Below are positions 8,470 to 17,077 of a DNA stretch of 64,000 nt, one piece after another. Source of the DNA: Mucilaginibacter sp. L3T2-6 (GTDB lineage Bacteria > Bacteroidota > Bacteroidia > Sphingobacteriales > Sphingobacteriaceae); NCBI RefSeq assembly GCF_030519355.1, contig NZ_JAUMKC010000012.1:62001-126000 (forward strand), given 5' to 3'. Both the position numbers and the translations under genes were made by a program. Every line of letters begins with the position of its first letter. Positions within the stretch are counted from its first letter, which is position 1. The notes under the pieces were generated by a model. The model was not told the origin of the DNA. It saw nothing but the letters and a program-made list of their open reading frames with translations, and ran no database searches.

Positions 8470-8652
8470 TCAACCTGTATTATTATCATCCTGCAAGTCA
8501 TCCGAAGGAAAAGTTTCCGTAAAACCACTATCCTGCTTCACAGCAATCCTGACACCAGTGGCGTCTGCCACTTCTCCTTTTCCTTCGGGTGTTATTACGC
8601 GCTGTTCCGTTAAATCAGGTGCTCGTCCATGTGCTTTATTTTTCCTCAGCAT
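8470..8652 (-). CDS. Small protein downstream of Mn catalase (60 aa)
   Basis: The frame starts at an ATG (8652, MLRKNKAHGRAP) that overlaps the end of the catalase gene by 17 bp and ends at 8470. The product is hydrophilic, with a central strand-like motif TPEGKGEVADATGVRIAVKQD, and Asp-rich at the C-terminus. I do not recognise a family. The overlap suggests translational coupling to the catalase. Composition looks coding, but the length makes this tentative. The alternative is an out-of-frame shadow. Confidence 0.5.
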   Translation of the reverse strand: MLRKNKAHGRAPDLTEQRVITPEGKGEVADATGVRIAVKQDSGFTETFPSDDLQDDNNTG

Positions 8653-9577
8653 AGGTGCTCCATTGGGCAACGCCCTCCGGCTCACTGCTGATAACTTCAT
8701 CGCTTTTTATTTTGCTCATTTCTTTATCCAGCTTGCCGGTTTGCTTTAATTCTTTCGCATAGGCATCTGTTGTTGTGGTAATACCCTGTGTTTCTTTTAC
8801 GTAAGCAATAGGATCAGCCACATATTCCCATTCTTTGCCCATATTTGGCATTTCACCCTCGTTCCACGGGCCACGGACGGTGGTACCATTAGACATATTG
8901 AAGGCCTGCTGCGTAAATCTTGGGTCGGCGGCCAGAACTCCCGGCGGAAAATTTGGCTGAATATCAATCAACGCGGCTTCAAACATCTTGTAGTGCGCTA
9001 CCTCGCGTGTCATCAGGAAAGACAACGTGTCGTGAACATACGGGTCATCGGTAAACTTCATCAGGTGCTCATAAACCAGCTTAGCCCGTGATTCCGATGC
9101 AAGATTACTGCGCAGGTCAACTGTAAGGTCGCCGTTTGAGTGAATGTAGGAAGCACACCATGGAATGCCCTGGCTGTTACGCGGTGTAACTCCGCCGCCG
9201 GTAATAATGCCGAATTGAGGATTAGCGGTTAAAGCCTGGTGAATGATGCTTTCTTTTGCAGCTTTGCCATTCATTACCTGCATGATCTCCGATTGGTCCG
9301 CAGCGTCTTTCAACTCGCCGTTTACACCTTTTAATAACATTTGGATTGTGGCGCCTACGATCTCCAGGTGGCTAAATTCCTCGGTAGCGATATCCATCAG
9401 CATATCGTACTTATCCGGATGCGGCATTTTTGCGCCGAAGGCCTGTGTAAAATATTGCATGGCAGCAGCGAGCTCGCCGTTTTCTCCCCCGAATTGTTCC
9501 AATAAAAGATTGGCAAAACGTGGGTCGGGGCGGGATACCCTGGCATTAAATTGTAAGTCTTTAACGTGATGAAACAT
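8636..9577 (-). CDS. Manganese catalase (non-haem, di-Mn)
   Basis: A 313-residue ferritin-fold enzyme that splits H2O2 at a di-manganese centre. The metal ligands are seen in ATEEFSHLEIVG (Glu-x-x-His, near residue 70) and TREVAHYKMFEAAL (near residue 189). An N-terminal Glu lies in the QFGGENGELAAAMQY helix. The C-terminal tail of about 60 residues is extended and probably wraps the neighbouring subunit. An 8-bp inverted repeat (9578-9585 with 9611-9618) lies just upstream of the start, in the leader or promoter. It is divergent from the 734-residue gene. Confidence 0.94.
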   Translation of the reverse strand: MFHHVKDLQFNARVSRPDPRFANLLLEQFGGENGELAAAMQYFTQAFGAKMPHPDKYDMLMDIATEEFSHLEIVGATIQMLLKGVNGELKDAADQSEIMQVMNGKAAKESIIHQALTANPQFGIITGGGVTPRNSQGIPWCASYIHSNGDLTVDLRSNLASESRAKLVYEHLMKFTDDPYVHDTLSFLMTREVAHYKMFEAALIDIQPNFPPGVLAADPRFTQQAFNMSNGTTVRGPWNEGEMPNMGKEWEYVADPIAYVKETQGITTTTDAYAKELKQTGKLDKEMSKIKSDEVISSEPEGVAQWSTYAEEK

Positions 9578-9775
9578 AGTTGTAGTTTTTAAGTTAGTGA
9601 TTATATATCTCTACAACTACAGGTGATATAATTATGTTTTTAATTAAAAATATTATTTAATATGAAAATTTAAAACAATGTTTTTTACACGCTGTTAATG
9701 TGATACTATTTCTAGCGGCGCCGTCTGCCCGGCGTTCAACTTTAACCGGAGACTATTTACAAAAGGGGACTTTAC

Positions 9776-11980
9776 ATGAAAGCGATATCATCGTGGCTAT
9801 TGAATAGCAATGCGGTGCTTAACCGGGATAACCGTCAGCCGCTGCAAAAAATGCAGGCCGGCGGGTACAGCTTTGAAATCATTCATGCTAACGATTCCCT
9901 TTGGACTGTAGTAGATTGGCCAAAAGGCAGCCGGGTAGCTTTCCGCCTGGCTTATTCGCCCGATGATACCCTGGACGTTAAAAAAACTACGGAGAGGCAA
10001 GGCCTTATAATCATGAGCGTCGTGTCGCGCATGGGTGACTATGAAATAGCGATAAAATTACCCAATGAGCAACGGCCTGTGCTACGATTGACTACTACGT
10101 TAACACCATCTATTCCGTTATTATTCCCGTTCTGGCCCCGCGATATTGTGCCGTTGGGTGCGGATAGCAGCGATGTACTTGCCGAAGGCGAAGTGATTGC
10201 CAGTCAGGTTGGGACACGGTCAGGTCAGCTATATTTCAAGATGACAAGGCCGCACGCGGGTTCGGTCTTCTATCTCCAAAACCTTACCGCGCTGGCAGAT
10301 TATAACCAGGACACAGAAACTTCTGTCGGCGACACGGTAGGCGGTGAATGGCCCGAAATTGGATTTGCGCTGCCGCCAACGCTCAAAAATAAACCCTTGC
10401 AGGCCGGAAAAGCTTATGTGCTGAACGATGCATTTATCGTGTTTTCAGAAGAATTACCGGCAGATGAGCAGGCCATGGTGCGGCAATACCTGGATATGCT
10501 TGCCCTGATATACCTGGAGTTGCCCAAACCAAAAACCACTTATAAAAACTGGGCGGATATATTGCAACGCGGATTGCATGACCTTATTGACAGCCCCGGC
10601 TGCTGGTCGCAGGTTGCCGGAGACCATTATTTTAATGCTTATGTTTCCGACTATGCCACCCCGCCCGAAATAATGGTGCAATTGGCTGTGTTGTTGCCTC
10701 TGCTTGACTATGTTGAATGGAATGGCGCAAAGCTGGAGGTAATGAAAGACATTAAAAAAGGTTTACCAGCCTTCTTCGCAGAAAAATACGACACTGTTAT
10801 GCGCTGGCATCCTAAAATGGCCGATAAGCTGGAGGGTGAGGAAGAACAAAAACAGCCCCTGGTAATGGATTCCTGGTATTTACACCATCCCCTGTTAAAC
10901 TTATCGCGGCTGGCGCTGAAAGGTGATGATGCGGCAAAAAAATTATTCCTTGATTCACTGGAATTTTCTATCAAAGTAGCCCGGCGTTTCGATTATACAT
11001 GGCCGGTGTTCTATAAAATTGATACTCTGGAAATTGTTAAGGCCGAAACGCAGCCGGGAAAAGGCGGGGAAAAGGATGTGCCTGGCTTGTATGCCCACGT
11101 TATGCTGCAGGCCTGGGAGCTAACAGGGGAAAAGCGTTACCTGGCCGAAGCCGAAAAAGCCGCGCATAGATTGAGCGGGCTCGGATTCGGGCTGTTTTAC
11201 CAGGCAAACAACACGGCATTCTCGGCTGGCGCGATGTTGCGCCTGTATAAAATTACCCGGAAGGAAATTTATAAAGACCTGAGTTACCTATGCCTGGCTA
11301 ACATTTTTAAAAACATGCGGCTTTGGGATTGCAATTATGGCTACGGCAGGAATTTCCCGTCTTTCTTTGCTTTATTTCCGTTGGCCGATGCACCGTATAC
11401 CGCAGTTTATGAGGAGCAGGAGGTGTTTTGCGCATTTCACGATTATCTCCGGCACGCCGAAGGCGAGGATATTTTACCGTCCATTCGCCTGCTGATGGCA
11501 GAATATATCCGCTTTTTAGTAGAGCGGGCATCATATTATTATCCAACTATGCTGCCTCAAGAGATGCTGTCGGAAAAAACGAAGATCGGCGAGTTGGACC
11601 CCAACCTGTGGATAGCGTTGGAAGACCTGCACGACGGCTGGGAAAAGTCGGGCTCGGTTGGCCAGGAAGTTTATGGTGCAGGTAATGCATTTGGGATTTT
11701 GCCCCGGCACTATATGCAGGTTAAAGAAGCAGGCTTGATGGTTTATACGGATTATCCCACTTATGGCTTTTCGCCTGAGAAACATTGCCCGGTAAAATTT
11801 AAACTGGGCGGCGACAGCCGCCTAAGCTGCAGGCTGATGCTGGTTAAAACAGGGAAAGCCAAATTACCGGATGTAACAGTAAAGGCTGATAACGAAGAAA
11901 TAAAAGGAAAAAAAGTAACAGGCGGCAACCTGGAGTTTGAAGTGCCCGGCGACGCCCGGATACATATTGATTGGAAATAA
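9776..11980 (+). CDS. Unknown 734-residue protein with helical toroid-like core
   Basis: I do not recognise a named family. The N-terminal ~220 residues look beta-rich (FWPRDIVPLG and several strand repeats). Residues ~240-620 are alpha-helical with aromatic residues and His/Asp at helix ends (WYLHHPLLNLSRLAL, GLYAHVMLQAWELTG, CNYGYGRNFPSFF), much like (alpha/alpha)6 barrels of glycan-active enzymes. A C-terminal ~90 residues return to beta structure. There is no signal peptide, so it is probably cytoplasmic. The stop overlaps the next gene's ATG by one base (TAATG). A glycan or surface-polymer role is a guess. Confidence 0.85.
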   Translation: MKAISSWLLNSNAVLNRDNRQPLQKMQAGGYSFEIIHANDSLWTVVDWPKGSRVAFRLAYSPDDTLDVKKTTERQGLIIMSVVSRMGDYEIAIKLPNEQRPVLRLTTTLTPSIPLLFPFWPRDIVPLGADSSDVLAEGEVIASQVGTRSGQLYFKMTRPHAGSVFYLQNLTALADYNQDTETSVGDTVGGEWPEIGFALPPTLKNKPLQAGKAYVLNDAFIVFSEELPADEQAMVRQYLDMLALIYLELPKPKTTYKNWADILQRGLHDLIDSPGCWSQVAGDHYFNAYVSDYATPPEIMVQLAVLLPLLDYVEWNGAKLEVMKDIKKGLPAFFAEKYDTVMRWHPKMADKLEGEEEQKQPLVMDSWYLHHPLLNLSRLALKGDDAAKKLFLDSLEFSIKVARRFDYTWPVFYKIDTLEIVKAETQPGKGGEKDVPGLYAHVMLQAWELTGEKRYLAEAEKAAHRLSGLGFGLFYQANNTAFSAGAMLRLYKITRKEIYKDLSYLCLANIFKNMRLWDCNYGYGRNFPSFFALFPLADAPYTAVYEEQEVFCAFHDYLRHAEGEDILPSIRLLMAEYIRFLVERASYYYPTMLPQEMLSEKTKIGELDPNLWIALEDLHDGWEKSGSVGQEVYGAGNAFGILPRHYMQVKEAGLMVYTDYPTYGFSPEKHCPVKFKLGGDSRLSCRLMLVKTGKAKLPDVTVKADNEEIKGKKVTGGNLEFEVPGDARIHIDWK

Positions 11981-12444
11981 TGATCATGAAAAAGAAAAAT
12001 TTTTTTGAGCGGTTTTCTAACTGGGCGACAGCAGCAACCGGCAGTTCGGCGGCGTTTTTAACAGCGCTTACTATAATTATTATCTGGCTGGTTACGGGCC
12101 CGGTGTTTAAATATTCTGACACCTGGCAGCTTATTATCAATACTGGTACTACCATTGTTACTTTCCTGATGGTATTTCTGATCCAGAAGGCGCAGAACAA
12201 GGATTCCAAAGCAATACACCTAAAATTAAATGAGTTGGTAGCATCGCATGAGGGCAGCAGCAACCGGATGGTTAACATCGAGGACCTGACTGAGGAAGAA
12301 CTGGACCATTTGTATAAGTTTTACATCAGCTTGTCTAAACTGGCACAAAAAGAAGACGATCTGACACGTACACACTCTATCGATGCGGCGCAGGAAAATC
12401 ATCAGCGTAAATCAAGTCGTTATAAAAAGAGAAATGAGCGTTAA
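11980..12444 (+). CDS. Low-affinity iron permease family membrane protein
   Basis: About 154 residues from the ATG at 11980, which overlaps the previous stop (TAATG); a second ATG at 11986 is possible. The opening FFERFSNWATAATGSSAAF and two TM helices (TALTIIIIWLVTGPVF; TTIVTFLMVFLIQKAQNKDSKA) match the low-affinity iron permease family. The C-terminal half is charged and cytoplasmic. Family naming comes from yeast Fet4; iron transport by the short bacterial form is not shown. It is probably translated with its neighbours. Confidence 0.82.
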   Translation: MIMKKKNFFERFSNWATAATGSSAAFLTALTIIIIWLVTGPVFKYSDTWQLIINTGTTIVTFLMVFLIQKAQNKDSKAIHLKLNELVASHEGSSNRMVNIEDLTEEELDHLYKFYISLSKLAQKEDDLTRTHSIDAAQENHQRKSSRYKKRNER

Positions 12445-13642
12445 ATTACAAGATAGGCTACAGCAATTTAGTAATGGACTGCTGCCTGAGATGGTGCAAC
12501 TGAAATACGATGCCATGGCTGAAAATGCATTTCGTTTTTTTCGCGGCACATGCCATTTGTTTTACGAGGATTTGGCAGCTGCTCAGCCGCTGCCTCTGTC
12601 GCCGCTGGCCTGGATCTGCGGCGATTTGCACATTGAAAATTTTGGCAGCTATAAAGGTGATAATAAACTGGTTTATTTTGATTTGAATGACTTTGACGAA
12701 GCGGTACTGGCCCCCGCGAGTTACGAGGTTGTCCGTATGGCAACGAGCATATTTATTGCTTTCGACACGTTGAATATCGACCCGGAAAGAGCCTTAAAAA
12801 TGGCGCAATTGTACCTGAGGACCTATTCCGCTACGCTGGCTAAAGGCAAAGCAATAAGTATTGAACCCAGAACTGCCAAAGGAATAGTATGCGATTTTTT
12901 GAATGCCGCAATGAAAGGCAGTTATAAAAAGCTGCTAAAAAAACGCACCGTCAGTAAAAAGAGGAGCATTATGCTCTCGCTTGAGGACGAACGGCACTTT
13001 AAGCTGGATAAAAAGCTCCGCGCCGAATTGAAGGCGCACATTAATGAGTGGATAAAAACCAGCAGCGACGGGCCGTATAATTACAAAGTTATCGGGGCCG
13101 TCTTCCGCCTGGCCGGTACAGGAAGTATTGGCGTTAAACGCTATTTATTTCTGCTGAAAAGCACGAACACACGGAACAAATACCTGCTGCTTGACATGAA
13201 GCAGGCGCGCCCGTCATCTGTGTTGCCTTACATTACGGTACAACAGCTGCAATGGGAGAGTGAGGCCGCCCGCGTGATAGGGGTGCAGCAACGTATGCAA
13301 AATGTGCCGGCTGCTTTGCTGAGCAACACAGCTTTTCGTGGTGAAAGCTTTATTATACAGGAGCTGCAGCCAGTAAAGGATACCATTAAATTTAAATTGC
13401 TGAAAGATTACCGCGATATGTACCAGGTAATTGATGATATGGCGGCTCTTACGGCATCGGCACAGTTACGAAGCGGCGGGATGCAGGGATCAGGGACGAT
13501 TGATGAACTGATGGCTTTTGGCGCGAACCAGGGATGGCAGGAAACAGTTATTGCTTATGCGCAGAATTATGCACAAACAACCAAAAAATATTACCAGGAG
13601 TTTTTAAACGGATACCAAAGGGCAGGTTATGAAGCAGCCTGA
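12434..13642 (+). CDS. DUF2252 protein (kinase-like fold)
   Basis: About 402 residues from the ATG at 12434, overlapping the previous gene by 11 bp. Longer starts would sit deep in that gene. Family blocks are FFRGTCHLFYEDLA, WICGDLHIENFGSYKG and YFDLNDFDEAVLAPASYEVVRMATS, near residues 25-110. The GDLHxxN and DxDD elements resemble the catalytic loop and metal site of aminoglycoside-phosphotransferase-like kinases. No substrate is known. It overlaps the pyrophosphatase gene by 14 bp. Confidence 0.88.
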   Translation: MSVKLQDRLQQFSNGLLPEMVQLKYDAMAENAFRFFRGTCHLFYEDLAAAQPLPLSPLAWICGDLHIENFGSYKGDNKLVYFDLNDFDEAVLAPASYEVVRMATSIFIAFDTLNIDPERALKMAQLYLRTYSATLAKGKAISIEPRTAKGIVCDFLNAAMKGSYKKLLKKRTVSKKRSIMLSLEDERHFKLDKKLRAELKAHINEWIKTSSDGPYNYKVIGAVFRLAGTGSIGVKRYLFLLKSTNTRNKYLLLDMKQARPSSVLPYITVQQLQWESEAARVIGVQQRMQNVPAALLSNTAFRGESFIIQELQPVKDTIKFKLLKDYRDMYQVIDDMAALTASAQLRSGGMQGSGTIDELMAFGANQGWQETVIAYAQNYAQTTKKYYQEFLNGYQRAGYEAA

Positions 13643-14117
13643 AAAGATAAATGTGATGATTGAATGCCCCAGAGGCAGCCATTATAAGCTTGACTATGAT
13701 GAAAGGTCAAAAGGCTTTATGCTAAGTAAAGTATTGCCTGCAGGGCTGGTGTTCCCTTTTGATTTTGGTATAATCCCGGGCACTAAAGGGGAGGATGGAG
13801 ACCCGCTCGACATTATCGTAATATCCGAGTTGAGTACTTTCCCCGGCTGCCTGATGGAGGTACGGATTATAGGAGCGTTACAGGCCGAACAAACTGAACG
13901 CGATGGAAGCGTAGTACGTAATGACCGTTTCATCGGGATACCTGAAGTATCGCAGCTATTTCCGGACGTGACGGATATCGATGGCCTGCCGCAAAACATA
14001 CTTAACCAGTTGGAGTCCTTTTTTAAAAATTATAACGAACAAGCCGGCAAAATATTTAAGGTTGTGAAACGGCTTTCAGCGAAAAAGGCTGCAAAAGTTT
14101 TGAGTGATGGGAAATAA
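13629..14117 (+). CDS. ppa: Inorganic pyrophosphatase, family I
   Basis: A 162-residue soluble pyrophosphatase that splits PPi to two phosphates. The signature GEDGDPLDIIVI near residues 55-66 has the three aspartates that bind Mg2+. Upstream, YKLDYDERSKGFMLSKVLPAG matches the usual N-terminal strand region. It overlaps the DUF2252 gene by 14 bp. That coupling suggests a PPi-linked reaction for DUF2252, which is inference. A housekeeping copy elsewhere in the genome is possible. Confidence 0.9.
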   Translation: MKQPEKINVMIECPRGSHYKLDYDERSKGFMLSKVLPAGLVFPFDFGIIPGTKGEDGDPLDIIVISELSTFPGCLMEVRIIGALQAEQTERDGSVVRNDRFIGIPEVSQLFPDVTDIDGLPQNILNQLESFFKNYNEQAGKIFKVVKRLSAKKAAKVLSDGK

Positions 14118-14176
14118 AACAGAAAATATCAACCGTATAGCTGACGGAATAGCTGCGTTTAATTTAATCTTCGGTT

Positions 14177-14668
14177 ATGGAACTCATGTTGACCATATTT
14201 GGCGAAGGCAAGGACCTTAACGCCTTACAAATGAGCAGCCGCGGTATTGTGATGTTCATTATTGCTTTAATTCTGCTGCGCATATCAGGCCGCCGCTCAT
14301 TTGGACTTCGGACACCGCTCGACAATATCATTGTAATATTATTGGGCGCGGTAATGAGCCGTGCGGTGGTTGGCGCATCACCGTTTTTCCCGGTTGTAAT
14401 CAGCTGTCTCGCTATTACGCTGCTGCATCGCTTATTCGGCGCTCTTATCGCTAACAGCAAATGGTTCGGGCGTTTTGTTGAGGGCGAAAAGATCCCGCTT
14501 TTTGAGGATGGGCAGTTTCGGCGAGACAAGATGAAAAGGGTTCAGTTGTGTAAAGAAGACATTATGCAGGGAGTGCGAAAATCAGCTTTAACGGAGGATA
14601 TGGATGATATAGATAAAATCTATATAGAACGTAACGGTGAAATAAGTTCAATAAAAAAGAAACGATAA
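14177..14668 (+). CDS. DUF421 / YetF-like membrane protein
   Basis: A 163-residue protein with three N-terminal helices (VMFIIALILLRISGRRSFG, LDNIIVILLGAVMSRAVVG, FFPVVISCLAITLLHRLFG). A small C-terminal domain follows, containing FEDGQFRRDKMKRVQLCKEDIMQGVRKSA. This is the usual DUF421 layout, but the protein is shorter than YetF homologues of about 220 residues. The family's role is unknown. It sits between the pyrophosphatase and the DUF892 gene within a stress-related block. Confidence 0.85.
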   Translation: MELMLTIFGEGKDLNALQMSSRGIVMFIIALILLRISGRRSFGLRTPLDNIIVILLGAVMSRAVVGASPFFPVVISCLAITLLHRLFGALIANSKWFGRFVEGEKIPLFEDGQFRRDKMKRVQLCKEDIMQGVRKSALTEDMDDIDKIYIERNGEISSIKKKR

Positions 14669-14727
14669 TTGGAATAACAATTGCATTAATACAAATACAT
14701 TATAAATAACAATTAAAATCTACCATC

Positions 14728-15285
14728 ATGCCTACAAAAACAAACAAAAGTGCGGGAGCAGCAGCTGCCAGCCGCACAAAAGAAACGGAAAGCGCATTAA
14801 AAGAATTGCTTGTGGACGAGATTAAAGACATGTACTGGGCAGAAAAGCATTTGGCCCAGTCGCTTCCGAAAATGATTAAAGGTGCGACTTCAGAGGACTT
14901 GAAGCAAACCATCACTAATCACCTGGAGGAAACCAAAAACCATGTAACCAGGCTCGAAAGTGTGTTTGAAGCCTTGGGTGAAAAAGCTTCAGCCAAAAAA
15001 TGCCTGGCAATGGAAGGCCTGCTGAAGGAGGCCGAGGAATTACTGTCGGATACGGACAAAGGCACCGAGGTTCGGGACGTGGCTATCATATCTGCAGCCC
15101 AAAAAGTGGAACATTATGAAATTGCGTCCTACGGTACGATGCGAACACTGGCAGGCACCCTTGGCCTGAGCGAAGTACAAAGCTTGCTCGACGAGACTTT
15201 GGCAGAAGAAAAGAATGCCGATGTGCTGTTAACAGAAGTAGCTGAAAACTATGTTAACGAGGCGGCCGCCGCTGAGACAGAATAA
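14728..15285 (+). CDS. DUF892 / YciF-like ferritin-fold stress protein
   Basis: A 185-residue four-helix-bundle protein. The first ~25 residues are a Lys/Ala-rich tail. The core begins with ALKELLVDEIKDMYWAEKHLAQSLPKM, the family hallmark, followed by HLEETKNHVTRLESVF and KVEHYEIASYGTMRTLA with Glu/His residues placed like ferritin metal ligands. YciF proteins respond to stress in enterobacteria; the metal function is unproven. A strong terminator follows at 15289-15323. Confidence 0.92.
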   Translation: MPTKTNKSAGAAAASRTKETESALKELLVDEIKDMYWAEKHLAQSLPKMIKGATSEDLKQTITNHLEETKNHVTRLESVFEALGEKASAKKCLAMEGLLKEAEELLSDTDKGTEVRDVAIISAAQKVEHYEIASYGTMRTLAGTLGLSEVQSLLDETLAEEKNADVLLTEVAENYVNEAAAAETE

Positions 15286-15288
15286 TCC

Positions 15289-15323
15289 ATGATGAGGCCG
15301 CCGCGAGCGGCCTCATCATTTTT
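15289..15323 (+). terminator. Rho-independent terminator after DUF892 gene
   Basis: A 13-bp perfect stem, ATGATGAGGCCGC (15289-15301) with GCGGCCTCATCAT (15307-15319), has a 5-base loop and a run of five T at 15319-15323. It begins 3 bp after the DUF892 stop and ends that transcript before the DUF72 gene. Confidence 0.9.
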
Positions 15324-15338
15324 CATTATAAAGGGGTT

Positions 15339-16064
15339 ATGGAATGGCATATCGGATGTTCAGGCTTCCACTATAAGCATTGGAAAGGCAGCTTTTACCC
15401 GGACGGGCTGCCGCAGCGCCGCTGGTTTGAATTTTATGCGGAGCATTTTAGCACCCTGGAACTCAATGTAACATTTTATCGCTTCCCAAGGTTAAGCTTC
15501 CTGCAGAACTGGCACAGGATATCGCCGCCGGGGTTTCGCTTTTCGGTAAAGGCCCCGCGGGCAATTACGCACTTCAAGCAGTTTCATAATGTGGCTGACA
15601 TGATGACGAGTTTTTATGCGACGATAAGCGATGGCCTCGGTGATAAATTAGGGCCGGTATTGTTCCAGTTGCCGCCGCGTCTTAAATATGACGAGACCCG
15701 CCTGCAGCGGATTTTGGAAACACTCGACCCCGGCTTCAACAATGTTCTTGAATTCCGGCACCCCAGCTGGTGGCAGGATACAGTCTATAAAAGCCTGGCC
15801 AAACGCGGCGTAACCTTTTGTGGCATGAGCCACCCTGAATTGCCCGATTTGGCAGTAAGAAATACACCGGTTGTTTATTACCGCTTTCATGGTGTGCCGG
15901 ACTTGTACAGTTCGTCTTACTCTGATGAGACTTTGCGCAACGTGGCCTCGCAACTTAAGCAAGACCGCAATTTGCAATCTGCCTGGTTATATTTTAATAA
16001 TGATGCTGCTATGGCTGCCATTCCCAATGCGAAGACACTTATCCGGCTTGCGGGCAACGACTAA
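15339..16064 (+). CDS. DUF72 (YecE-like) TIM-barrel protein
   Basis: A 241-residue protein opening with WHIGCSGFHYKHWKGSFYP, the DUF72 hallmark. It also has FSTLELNVTFYRFP, FSVKAPRAITH, LGPVLFQLPPRLKYD and VVYYRFHG. The family adopts a TIM-barrel fold and has no firmly assigned reaction. The length is usual for the family. Its own promoter should lie in the 15 bp to the terminator or overlap the terminator; none is obvious. The cupin gene follows 31 bp after. Confidence 0.9.
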   Translation: MEWHIGCSGFHYKHWKGSFYPDGLPQRRWFEFYAEHFSTLELNVTFYRFPRLSFLQNWHRISPPGFRFSVKAPRAITHFKQFHNVADMMTSFYATISDGLGDKLGPVLFQLPPRLKYDETRLQRILETLDPGFNNVLEFRHPSWWQDTVYKSLAKRGVTFCGMSHPELPDLAVRNTPVVYYRFHGVPDLYSSSYSDETLRNVASQLKQDRNLQSAWLYFNNDAAMAAIPNAKTLIRLAGND

Positions 16065-16095
16065 TATTATTTTACCTGGTACTTATTAATTTAAC

Positions 16096-16593
16096 ATGGT
16101 ACAAGCATTTAGTATTGAAGATAACGGCATATTTCCAGGCAACAGGCTACCGGCGCTGCTTTATAAAAATGCCATCCATATCCCATTATTGTTTCCTGCA
16201 ACACATGTTAAGAATATCTTCAGGGAAAACGGGTGGACAAACAGCTGGGACGCGGGCATTTTTACGTATCACCATTACCATAGCATCACCCATGAGGTGC
16301 TGGGTATTTACTCAGGAAAAACATCTGTACAATTAGGCGGCGATAATGGCCAGCAATTGGTTTTAGAAAAAGGAGATGTACTAATAATTCCCGCAGGTGT
16401 AGCACATAAAAACCTGGGTGACGAAGGCGATGTTGGTGTAATAGGCGCTTATCCTGATGGCCGTGATTACGATATGAACTACGGCAAACCGGGCGAAAGG
16501 CCGGCAACTGATATGAATATCGCCCGGATACAACTACCGGCTAAAGACCCGGTTAAAGGCATTTTTGGGGCATTGCTTAAATATTGGCATTAG
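16096..16593 (+). CDS. Cupin-domain protein
   Basis: A 165-residue single-domain cupin. Cupin motif 1 is seen in YHHYHSITHEVLGIYSG and motif 2 in KGDVLIIPAGVAHKNLG, giving His, His, Glu and His as likely metal ligands. The substrate is unknown. The 3' end overlaps the convergent CinA-like gene by 17 bp, so the two transcripts would be antisense to each other at their ends. Confidence 0.88.
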   Translation: MVQAFSIEDNGIFPGNRLPALLYKNAIHIPLLFPATHVKNIFRENGWTNSWDAGIFTYHHYHSITHEVLGIYSGKTSVQLGGDNGQQLVLEKGDVLIIPAGVAHKNLGDEGDVGVIGAYPDGRDYDMNYGKPGERPATDMNIARIQLPAKDPVKGIFGALLKYWH

Positions 16594-17077
16594 CACGATT
16601 CGCCATTAATTCATCCGTCAGCATCTCCGCAGTCGCTTCTATCGTCTGGTGGATCACTTCTTCGCATGAGCCTTTAAATACTTTTCGAAAACTGGCGGGC
16701 CGTCCCTGGATCAATGCATAAACAAACATCGTTCCTACCGGCTTTTCCGGGGTTTCGCTGCCGCCAGGTGTGGTTAGCCCTGTTACAGCCACCTGGATGT
16801 CTGAAGGGATCAGTTTAGATAATTGACGGGCCATTTCGCCTGTTACTTCCATTGACTCTGGCGTATATTCATCTATCAACCGTTGCTGTACCCCGAGCAG
16901 CGAGATTTTCAAATCTGCATCATAGCAGGTAATACCACCTTTTAAAACTGTACCTGACTCTTCGGTCAGCGCAAATTCAGAGCACAGCCATCCGGCGGTC
17001 GCGCTTTCGGCAAAGGCAATGGTGAGCCCCTGTCCGGCCATCAGTTTACTGCATTTACTGATCTTGCTTTCTGCCAT
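16577..17077 (-). CDS. CinA C-terminal-domain protein (NMN amidohydrolase-like)
   Basis: A 166-residue stand-alone CinA C-terminal (PncC-type) domain, which deamidates nicotinamide mononucleotide in characterised members. Marks are FAESATAGWLCSEFALTEESG near residues 22-42, GGITCYDADLKISLLGV, and VAVTGLTTPGGSETPEKPVGTMFVY. The N-terminal competence/ADP-ribose pyrophosphatase half is absent. The first codons overlap the membrane gene upstream by 23 bp, so this is the last gene of a three-gene minus-strand operon. The NMN role is inferred from family. Confidence 0.86.
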   Translation of the reverse strand: MAESKISKCSKLMAGQGLTIAFAESATAGWLCSEFALTEESGTVLKGGITCYDADLKISLLGVQQRLIDEYTPESMEVTGEMARQLSKLIPSDIQVAVTGLTTPGGSETPEKPVGTMFVYALIQGRPASFRKVFKGSCEEVIHQTIEATAEMLTDELMANRANANI

